Assembly: GCA_002698425.1 (NCBI GenBank)
Contig: NZXU01000099.1
Coordinates: forward strand, 1 to 12,865
DNA: 12,865 nucleotides
Reading direction: 5' to 3'
From: Ahrensia sp.
GTDB lineage: Bacteria > Pseudomonadota > Alphaproteobacteria > Rhizobiales > Rhizobiaceae
Shown: positions 1-6,700 of the stretch, in pieces
How the letters are laid out: each line of letters starts with the position of its first letter
Numbering within the stretch: position 1 is the first letter of the stretch
Notes under the pieces: generated by a model
The model's input: only the letters and a program-made list of their open reading frames with translations
Databases searched by the model: none
What the model was told of the DNA's origin: nothing
Program-made: the position numbers and the translations under genes

Positions 1-128
1 CAGTCCGGAATCCTGATCTTACTCGGCCGACGCGTGATGCAAAACTCTGTTCGGATCTATCCAATCCGGCGCCCTCATCATTTGGCGACTTGATGGCACG
101 CATCTTCGGCAAGCGGGAATGGGATTAA
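1..128 (+). CDS. Possible C-terminal end of an upstream gene (partial)
   Basis: A reading frame is open from the left edge (first full codon at base 3) to TAA at 126-128, giving 41 residues that end in SSFGDLMARIFGKREWD. The mix of residues looks like an ordinary soluble protein tail, but the piece is too short to assign to a family. A second frame is also open up to about base 93, so the choice rests only on residue composition. No function is proposed. If real, the gene is co-oriented with everything downstream and ends about 88 bases before the CueR-like promoter. Confidence 0.3.
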   Translation, partial: VRNPDLTRPTRDAKLCSDLSNPAPSSFGDLMARIFGKREWD

Positions 129-215
129 ACCTCTGTCAGCATCAGATCCGCCTCGCAGGACCCGTCTCGTGAACCGGCCTGGTCGGTGTCCCGCGCGTTT
201 GTTGGCGCTTGCCGC

Positions 216-246
216 TTGACCTCCCCTGCGCTGGAAGGCGTAGGCT
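216..246 (+). promoter_or_regulatory. MerR-family (CueR/HmrR-type) regulated promoter
   Basis: A -35 box TTGACC (216-221) and a -10 box TAGGCT (241-246) are separated by 19 bases, the overlong spacer typical of MerR-family promoters. The spacer region carries a near-dyad: CCTCCC on the left and GGAAGG on the right, one base from the CCTTCC/GGAAGG arms of known CueR sites. Layout and spacing match the E. coli copA promoter as I recall it. The expected start point near 253 leaves a very short leader before the AAGGAGG site. Copper (or silver/gold) sensing is inferred from the arm sequence; another MerR-family member remains possible. No regulator gene lies within the window. Confidence 0.65.
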
Positions 247-256
247 TTGATATGGC

Positions 257-263
257 AAGGAGG
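257..263 (+). promoter_or_regulatory. Ribosome-binding site deciding the start at 272
   Basis: A full AAGGAGG lies 2 bases before the ATG at 266 and 8 bases before the in-frame ATG at 272. The second spacing is functional and the first is too short, so 272 is taken as the start. Confidence 0.7.
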
Positions 264-271
264 CGATGCGC

Positions 272-520
272 ATGAGATCAGAGACAGAGCAGATGGAACG
301 GGACATTCTTCGAGTCTATCGTTGTGCCTGCGGGCAAGAGCGTCCGGATATTGCCGAATTCATGTTGGCCGCGCTGGAAAAGCTCGATCGAGAACGGGAA
401 GGTTTCGCGCTGACGGAGCGGCCCCTGATGGAAGCCTATCGGGACATCGCCAGTCGACCTGGCGAACCGAGATGTGCGGCGCAGCGACTTTCCACCTCGA
501 AGTCCGAGCCGCACAGTTAG
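272..520 (+). CDS. Small unrecognised protein (82 aa) behind the CueR-like promoter
   Basis: This 82-residue protein is not recognised. It starts at ATG 272, eight bases after a strong AAGGAGG; the ATG at 266 is too close to that site. Residues 1-60 are rich in charged and helix-forming residues. A Cys-Ala-Cys pair occurs in VYRCACGQERPD, and a helix-like FMLAALEKLD stretch follows. The tail is basic and polar and includes one more Cys. There is no signal peptide or membrane segment. It is the first gene after the MerR-type promoter, so it is probably induced by the same metal signal. The CxC pair could bind metal, but one pair in a short protein is weak evidence. The cytochrome b561 remnant begins nine bases after its stop, so the two may have formed an operon. 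Confidence 0.6.
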   Translation: MRSETEQMERDILRVYRCACGQERPDIAEFMLAALEKLDREREGFALTERPLMEAYRDIASRPGEPRCAAQRLSTSKSEPHS

Positions 521-528
521 AAACGCCC

Positions 529-1127
529 GTGTCGTCGATCATCGGAGGCCACTGGCGAGGAGCCAAATATACACGGCTGCAGATCGCCGTTCCTGGTCTG
601 TGGTTCTGTTGCTGATCGGGCAATGGTATACCTCCGAGGCCATACCCCGAACGCATAATCCGCTTCTGCCTCCGTCCGAATCCGACCTGTTCCAGCATGC
701 TGTCCACAATTATGCCGGGCTGCTGATCGGTGCGTTGGTGCTGTTGAGGATCGGGCTTCGAATGTTCCCGCCACAATCGCTGCTGCCGCGACTGACGAAC
801 TGGCGGGACCGCACCTCGCAGGCAGTCCATTGGGCGCTGTATTTCTCTCTTCTCGGACAGGTTGCTGCCGGGTTTGTAACTTCCTATCTCTGGGCGCCTG
901 CCGCGCGCTTTCATGTACTCTTCTGGAATGTCACGTTGATCCTGGTGGGGCTCCACATCGCCGCAGCCGCTTATCACGCGTTTCGGGGAGACGGTGTGGT
1001 CTGGCGCATGATCCCGAGCACCCTCGAACTGCTTATCCGCCCGACTTTACGAAGTGAGGAACGGAACGCTGCTCACGGTTCCGATGCCTCTCGCACCGGA
1101 CAATCCGGCACATCCTCCTCGGAGTAG
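529..1127 (+). pseudogene. Cytochrome b561, frameshifted in TM helix 1
   Basis: Cytochrome b561 family proteins are inner-membrane di-haem b proteins with four helices that pass electrons from the quinol pool. Here the protein is split over two frames. From a possible GTG at 529, one frame reads GAKYTRLQIAV, the usual lead-in to helix 1. At about 592 the match moves to another frame that reads WSVVLLLIGQWYTSEAIPR and then continues to 1127. Family members have His-Trp at this joint. The bases GTTCCTGG become GTT CAC TGG if one A is restored, so the lost base lies in the codon for the first haem ligand. The later parts are intact: HNYAGLLIGALVLLRIGLR (helix 2), QAVHWALYFSLLGQ (helix 3) and LHIAAAAYH (helix 4), with their histidines. 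A frame running through helix 1 from 474 without a shift lacks that His and overlaps the upstream gene. A sequencing error is the main alternative to a true pseudogene. No good ribosome-binding site precedes GTG 529. Confidence 0.7.
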
Positions 1128-1557
1128 CGCGGGACAGTCGTCACTCCCTTTTCTCCGTTTATGATCTGCGATCTTCACATGCGCGTTCTTGGGGCATGGA
1201 TAGTCTTCACTTACTGGTACGCTGGCATTGGATTTACGTTTGGGCGTCGCCCTGCGGGCCGGGCTGTTGGCAAGGCTGAAGCCCGTAAGCGGTCTTCCCC
1301 CATCCGGGCTGCCATCCCTGACGCCGAGGGCGGCCGGAAGGATTGGAGGGCTGCGAGAGCACCTTGGTGCCGCTCGCGCGCGGCGGCCGGCAAGGGAGGC
1401 TTCGCCGCTTCTGGCCGAGAAAACTGCGACCCGGCACAAATGCCGCCTTGCCAGGCGCGCCCTTGTCCTGCCTTGCTCTTCGCGGCCTCCGGGATCCGCC
1501 CCGAAAAGTTCGGGAGCGGGAACCCGCACAGAGGACGCGTCGGACGCGGAAGAGAGA
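1128..1557 (+). other. 430-base non-coding leader ahead of the Toprim gene
   Basis: No convincing gene is seen here. Open frames run through it in several registers, but they read as low-complexity Arg/Ala/Gly/Pro sequence typical of GC-rich non-coding DNA. It contains nested short inverted repeats around 1243-1263 (GGGC/GCCC arms), a hairpin CCCGAA-AAG-TTCGGG at 1500-1514, a GCGGG/CCCGC pair at 1516-1527, and two copies of GGACGCG at 1533-1539 and 1542-1548 just before the ribosome-binding site. The first 110 bases are less GC-rich than the rest, so the cargo/backbone junction and the block's promoter probably lie between 1128 and 1240. I could not pick a convincing -35/-10 pair. Confidence 0.5.
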
Positions 1558-2532
1558 ATGGAAAAGGCAGACCTGGAAGAGCTGAGAGAGAAGGTGGTTT
1601 GCGGGGCGGTTCTTGAAACCGCCGGCTTCGCCGTCGATCTCAAGGAAAGCACCCGCAAGGCGGTCAAGTACCGCCGCGGCGAGGACATTATCATCGTCAT
1701 CCATGACGGCCAGGGTTGGTTCGATCCCCTGTCCGACGCCAAGGGTGACGTATTTCGCCTCGTCGAACATCTCGACGGCCTTCCCTTCGCGGCCGCGCTC
1801 TATGTCGTCGCCGATCTGGTCGGCTTCGTTCCGTCAGAACCCGAATGGAAAAGGCAATCGCGTGAGCGCGCACCCGACCTCTCGGTTCCCGAGCGCTGGT
1901 CGGCACGCCGCAAGCCATGGCCCGGCTCCGCGACCTGGCGCTTCCTGCAGAACGAGCGAGCGCTTCCAGACACCGTTCTGCGTGCGGCCGTGGCCCAGGA
2001 CGTTCTCCGCGAAGGTCCGCAGGGCAGCATGTGGGCCATCCACCGTGACCCATCCGGAGCGGTGACCGGTTGGGAAGAGCGCGGGCCGGATTGGCGTGGT
2101 TTCGCTACCGGCGGCGCGAAAGTGCTTTTCCGGCTCGGGCCTGCCGATGGGCCGCGGCTTTGCGTAGCCGAGGCGGCGATCGACGCGATGAGCCTTGCCG
2201 CACTCGAGGAACAGCGTCCTGACACGCTCTATCTCAGCACCGGAGGCGGCTGGTCGCCGGCAAGTTCCGAGGCCTTGCTCGATCTCGCCGTTCGGGCAGA
2301 CGCCGTCCTGGTCGCAGCCACCGACAACAACACGCAAGGGGAGACCTTTGCCGAAAGGCTCGAGGCACTCGCCGCCGATGCCGGTAGCGGATTCGTGCGG
2401 CTGCGGCCGGAGCTGGAGGACTGGAACGAGGATCTGAAGGCAAGAAGAAGAAGGAAGGATGGAAGGGAGGAGGAGAGGGATGGCTGCCGCATGCCCGCCG
2501 TCCGCCTCAAGGGTGAAGCTCCGCCCGGCTGA
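1558..2532 (+). CDS. DUF3991/Toprim domain protein (324 aa)
   Basis: The protein resembles plasmid proteins that join a DUF3991 region to a Toprim fold, related to DnaG/TraC-type primases. Residues 35-90 (KYRRGEDIIIVIHDGQGWFDP, then KGDVFRLVEHL) resemble the primase zinc-ribbon region without its cysteines. Residues 125-195 fit DUF3991. The Toprim-like part has VAEAAIDAMSLAALE (203-217, with the conserved acidic Glu), ATDNNTQGE (254-262, where Asn replaces the second Asp of the usual DxD) and DWNEDL (288-293), a motif typical of this family. ATG 1558 is chosen because GGAAGAGAG precedes it and the homologous part begins there; upstream in-frame sequence looks non-coding. The tail after 295 is a basic/acidic low-complexity run coded by a purine-rich stretch. 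Primer synthesis or single-strand DNA handling after transfer is inferred. With no zinc cysteines and a changed DxD, catalysis is uncertain. Confidence 0.85.
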   Translation: MEKADLEELREKVVCGAVLETAGFAVDLKESTRKAVKYRRGEDIIIVIHDGQGWFDPLSDAKGDVFRLVEHLDGLPFAAALYVVADLVGFVPSEPEWKRQSRERAPDLSVPERWSARRKPWPGSATWRFLQNERALPDTVLRAAVAQDVLREGPQGSMWAIHRDPSGAVTGWEERGPDWRGFATGGAKVLFRLGPADGPRLCVAEAAIDAMSLAALEEQRPDTLYLSTGGGWSPASSEALLDLAVRADAVLVAATDNNTQGETFAERLEALAADAGSGFVRLRPELEDWNEDLKARRRRKDGREEERDGCRMPAVRLKGEAPPG

Positions 2533-2661
2533 CGCCGGCCCTTGACCCGGCCGGACGGAGAGGCGGCCGCAGGAAGGGGTCCGGAAGGGCTGAAGAAGAT
2601 GGTGATGCCGATGAGGGTGCGCCGCGCTCCAGCCCGGGACAGGCCCCAAAAGGAGCCCGCC
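2533..2661 (+). other. Leader between Toprim and DUF1419 genes, with a hairpin
   Basis: This is a 129-base gap. Immediately after the Toprim stop, CCGGCC (2535-2540) and GGCCGG (2549-2554) can form a six-pair stem with an eight-base loop. No U-run follows, so it does not look like a classic terminator; it may stabilise or separate the two messages. The rest is purine-rich and ends in AGGAG at 2651-2655, six bases before the next ATG. Confidence 0.5.
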
Positions 2662-3258
2662 ATGACCTCTCCCATCCGCAAGATCTATTTCGGCATCGCC
2701 GACCGCCATCAGATGTTCAGATTGTTCGACCGCCATGCGCAGCGACCCGATCGCTGGCAGACCGACGACAGCGCGCTTTACTCCGGCGAGTGGTTCGAAA
2801 TCGCGCAAACCGAGCATGACTACATGCTCGAAATCCTGCCGCCGCTCTGGATGCGTGGAGAGATGTTCGCCATGCGCGAATTCCTGACCGGCAGCATCAC
2901 CAGCGTCTTCTATTCGCTGCGCATCAGCGGCGTGACGCGGTATTTCCACGCCTATTGCGACCTGTCCGATCCGCGCTCGTCCTATGAGATGCGCGACGCA
3001 ATCGTCGAGCGCGAGCGCCGGCCGGTCAAGGCGATGACCCGCGACGAACGGATCGAGCACATCTGGAGCGCCACGCATGACGATTATCGCGGCTATGCTG
3101 GCGCGGACTTCCAGCCCGAACATCGCGGCAAGCGCACGGTCATCGTTTACGGCAAGCTGGGGACACGGTTCGAGCTGCTCGAGAGCCTGACCGATCAGCA
3201 GATCTCTGAGAAGCTGCCGGTGCATTTGCGCCACCTGCCGCTGCCCGAAGCCGCGTGA
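2662..3258 (+). CDS. DUF1419 domain protein (198 aa)
   Basis: Residues about 13-110 match my memory of DUF1419, a family of unknown function found mainly in rhizobial plasmids and symbiotic or conjugative elements. Recognisable stretches are MFRLFDRHAQRPDRWQTDD (18-36), SGEWFEIAQTEHDYMLEILP (41-60) and MFAMREFLTGSITSVFYSL (68-86). The rest is soluble, with no membrane segment, signal peptide or obvious catalytic motif. The start at ATG 2662 is fixed by AGGAG six bases upstream; open sequence further up is leader. The next gene begins eight bases after the stop, and a GTG overlaps the stop, so translation of the two is probably coupled. Its role is unknown; context places it in the same mobile-element block as the Toprim and methylase-helicase genes. 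Confidence 0.8.
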   Translation: MTSPIRKIYFGIADRHQMFRLFDRHAQRPDRWQTDDSALYSGEWFEIAQTEHDYMLEILPPLWMRGEMFAMREFLTGSITSVFYSLRISGVTRYFHAYCDLSDPRSSYEMRDAIVERERRPVKAMTRDERIEHIWSATHDDYRGYAGADFQPEHRGKRTVIVYGKLGTRFELLESLTDQQISEKLPVHLRHLPLPEAA

Positions 3259-3266
3259 GGTTCGTC

Positions 3267-3665
3267 ATGTTCACATTTCCGATTCTTGCGGTGCGCAAGG
3301 TCATCGCGCGCGGCGAAGAGGATGCCGCGGCCAATGGCGGCTTCCGCAATCCCTATTATGGCACTCGTCCGGGAGAGGGCGAAAAGCCCGGCTTCTGGCT
3401 CGTCGGCGACGAGGGGGTCTACATCATTTCCAACGGCAAGCTCGCCAAGGGCCAAAAGCCGCTCGTCGTTTCTTCGAGCGAATGCCATCCGAAGGGCGAT
3501 ACCGACTGGTGGGACTACAAGCGCCGGCACTTCGGCGGCGATGACGGCATCGAGTTCATCGATGCGGATCTGCTGGTCCCAAGCTTCAACCGGAGCTTCG
3601 GGATCACCCATCTCGGTATCCAGCTCACCGAGAACGACATCTCGTTCTCGCTGATCACCCGCTAA
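3267..3665 (+). CDS. DUF3085 domain protein (132 aa)
   Basis: This short soluble protein fits DUF3085, an uncharacterised family of plasmids and mobile elements. Its most telling stretch is FWLVGDEGVYIISNG (43-57); ECHP (72-75), WWDYKR (81-86) and GGDDG (90-94) follow. ATG 3267 is preferred because GAGG at 3257-3260 gives a six-base spacing. An in-frame GTG at 3255 overlaps the DUF1419 stop and would add four residues (MRFV), but it has no good ribosome-binding site. The protein ends with a beta-strand-like ISFSLITR. No catalytic signature is evident. Tight spacing after the DUF1419 gene suggests the two are made together and may act together; this is inference. Confidence 0.75.
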   Translation: MFTFPILAVRKVIARGEEDAAANGGFRNPYYGTRPGEGEKPGFWLVGDEGVYIISNGKLAKGQKPLVVSSSECHPKGDTDWWDYKRRHFGGDDGIEFIDADLLVPSFNRSFGITHLGIQLTENDISFSLITR

Positions 3666-3693
3666 CCCGTCTTTCAAATCCGCACGCGGCAAA

Positions 3694-3716
3694 CGCTGCC
3701 GGCTCGTCCGGCGGCG
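3694..3716 (+). repeat. Intergenic hairpin, copy 1 of a repeated element
   Basis: CGCTGCCGG and CCGGCGGCG form a nine-pair stem (one G-T wobble) around the loop CTCGT. The right arm can alternatively join another hairpin, CGGCGC (3712-3717) with GCGCCG (3726-3731), so the two folds compete. It lies 23 bases before the AGGAGA ribosome-binding site of the methylase-helicase gene. A near-identical hairpin occurs at 10798-10821. No U-run follows. Confidence 0.65.
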
Positions 3717-3752
3717 CGGCTTCGTGCGCCGGCTTCACAGGAGAATCCACTA

Positions 3753-6700
3753 ATGTCAGACCACGATCCTTTCACTCTCGATATGTTCGGTAGCTCGGCC
3801 TTGTCCTCCGGGCTCGGCCTTGGCGTGACCGCCTTTGCCGAAAGTCCGGCACTCAAACTCGAGGAAGACTCGGCACCGCCGGTAGCACCGGCCAAGCGGT
3901 CCAGAAGCCAGCAGGCCGCGAAACGGACGGCCAGCGAAGCGCCCGAGCGTGGCACCAACTTTCATCTTTCCGGAAGCCGAGCTCTGGCAAAGGGCTGGAA
4001 GGCGCGGGCGCGGGACAATCTCGACGCCATTGCCCTTGCCGCTGCGATCGCGGCCGAGGACCGGCCGGCGACGTCAGCCGAGCAGGCGCGCCTCATCCGG
4101 TTCACCGGTTTCGGCGCCTCCGATCTCGCCAACACCATCTTCACCCGGCCCGGCGAGGAGGGATTCCGCAAGGGGTGGGAAGACCTCGGCGAACAATTGC
4201 AGGAAGCCGTCTGCGAGGCCGACTACGCCTCGCTGGCCCGCTGCACGCAATATGCGCATTTCACGCCGGAATTCATCATCCGCGCGATCTGGAAGGGGCT
4301 GGAACGGCTCGGCTGGCGAGGCGGCCGCGTCCTCGAACCGGGCATCGGGACCGGGTTGTTTCCGGCCGTGATGCCGGAGGCGCTCTGGGATTCGTCCTTT
4401 GTCACCGGCGTCGAGCTCGATCCGGTCACCGCGCGCATCGCCCGGCTCCTGCAGCCGGTCGCCCGCATCATCGAGGGGGACTTCGCGCGCACCGATCTTC
4501 CGGCGCATTTCGATCTCGCCATCGGAAATCCGCCGTTTTCGGACCGGACGGTGCGGTCCGACCGCGCCTATGGTTCGATGGGTCTGCGTCTGCATGATTA
4601 TTTTATCGCCCGGTCGATCGATCTTCTGAAACCCGGTGCGCTCGCCGCCTTCGTCACATCGTCGGGCACGATGGACAAGGCGGACGCCACTGCCCGCGAG
4701 CACATCGCCAATTCCGCCGATCTCATCGCCGCGATCCGTCTGCCAGAAGGCAGCTTCCGCCAGGACGCCGGCACGGACGTCGTCGTCGACGTCCTGTTCT
4801 TCCGCAAGCGCAAGCCCGGCGAGCCACAGGGCGATGCGTGCTGGCTCGATCTTGCCGCCGTCGTTCCCGCGAGCGAGGACAGCGACGCCATCCGCGTCAA
4901 TCGCTGGTTCGCCTACCATCCCGATCATGTGCTCGGCCGCCACGCGACCACATCCGGACCGTTCGGTGAGACCTATACCTGTCTACCGAGTGACCGCGAT
5001 CTCGAGCCCGCCCTGGATGCTGCCATCCTCTCGCTTCCGGACGCCCTCTATGACGGCGAACCCGATGCGATCGATATTGATCTCGAACTTAGGACGAGCC
5101 TGAGCGATGTCGGCAGACCCGAGGATGCGCATGTGCGCGAGGGCAGCTTTGTCTTCGACGCCTCCAGGGGCCTGATGCAGGTGCTCGACGGCCAGCTCGC
5201 TGCGGTTCCCGTCCGCAAGGGCCGGTCCGGAGAGGGGTTTTCGGAAAAGCAGATCAACATCGTCAGGAAGCTGATCCCCGTGCGCGACGCCGTGCGCGCG
5301 GTCCTGAAAGCCCAGGAGACCGATCAGCCATGGCGCGACCTGCAGGTGAAGCTGCGCATCGCCTGGTCGAGCTTCGTGCGGGATTTTGGGCCGATCAATC
5401 ACACCAGGGTGTCGATCACAGAGAACGAGGCGACGGGGGAGACCCGCGAGACCCATCGCCGACCCAACCTGCAGCCCTTCCTCGACGATCCGGACTGCTG
5501 GCTGGTCGCCTCCATCGAGACCTACGATCTCGATACGGATACGGCCAAGCCCGGCCCGATCTTCTCCGAGCGGGTGATTGCCCCGCCGTCGCCGCCGGTC
5601 ATCACCAGCGCCGCCGATGCGCTTGCGGTCGTCCTCAACGAGCGAGGCCATGTCGACATCGATCATATCGCCGAGCTGCTGCACGAGGACCGCGGCACCG
5701 TCATCGAGGAACTCGGCAGCGCGATCTATCGCGATCCGGCGGATGGGTCATGGCAGACATCCGACGCCTATCTTTCCGGTCCCGTGCGCGACAAGCTGGC
5801 GATCGCCGAGGCCGCCGCCGGGCTCGATCCGGTCTACACGCGCAATGTCGAGGCGCTCGAAGGCGTGCAGCCGGCCGATCTCAGCCCATCCGAGATCACC
5901 GCGCGGCTCGGTGCGCCCTGGATTCCGGCCAGCGACGTCGTCGACTTCGTCAAGGAGACGACGGGGACCGACATCAAGATCCGGCACATGCCGGAACTCG
6001 CCTCCTGGACGGTCGATGCCCGCATGCTCGCCTATCGCGCCGAGGGGACGTCGGAATGGGGCACCAAGCGCCGGCATGCCGGCGAGCTGATCGCCGATGC
6101 GCTTAATAGCCGCATCCCGCAGATCTTCGATACGGTGAAAGACGGGGACAGTGAGCGGCGCGTCCTCAACGTGGTCGACACCGAGGCGGCAAAGGAAAAG
6201 CTCACCAAGATCAAGACCGCTTTCCAGACATGGGTCTGGTCCGATGCCGACCGGACCGACCGGCTGGCGCGGGTCTATAACGACACCTTCAATAATATCG
6301 CGCCCCGATCCTTTAGCGGGGACCATCTGCAACTTCTGGGCGCCTCAGGCGCCTTTGTTCTTTATGGCCACCAGAAACGCGGCATCTGGCGGATCATCTC
6401 ATCGGGCGCGACCTATCTCGCTCATGCCGTCGGGGCCGGTAAGACCATGACGATGGCGGCCGCCATCATGGAACAGCGCCGGCTCGGCCTGATCTCGAAA
6501 GCCATGCTGATCGTACCCGGCCATTGCCTGGCGCAGGCCGCCCGCGAGTTCCTGGCGCTCTATCCGACGGCGCGGATCCTGGTCGCCGACGAGACCAACT
6601 TCACCAAGGACAAGCGCCATCGCTTCCTGTCGCGCGCCGCGACGGCCAACTGGGACGCGATCATCATCACCCACTCGGCGTTCAAGTTCATCGCTGTTCC

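Noticed and set aside
474..600. Cytochrome b561 starting at 474 in a single frame without a frameshift
   Set aside because: It overlaps the upstream gene, and the residues before Trp at 594 do not match helix 1, whereas another frame supplies a good match (KYTRLQIAV).
1096..1108. CCGGA-CAA-TCCGG hairpin as terminator of the cytochrome gene
   Set aside because: It lies inside the coding end, has only five pairs, and no T-run follows.
1228..1557. N-terminal extension of the Toprim protein
   Set aside because: The frame is open, but the residues are low-complexity, and ATG 1558 has a reasonable ribosome-binding site and matches the start of the homologous region.
2542..2575. TTGACC as a -35 box for the DUF1419 gene
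   Set aside because: It sits in the loop of a hairpin and no plausible -10 box is found at a suitable distance.
1834..3234. 466-codon open frame on the - strand
   Set aside because: It lies opposite the Toprim and DUF1419 genes, has no ribosome-binding site, and arises from GC-rich codon bias on the other strand.
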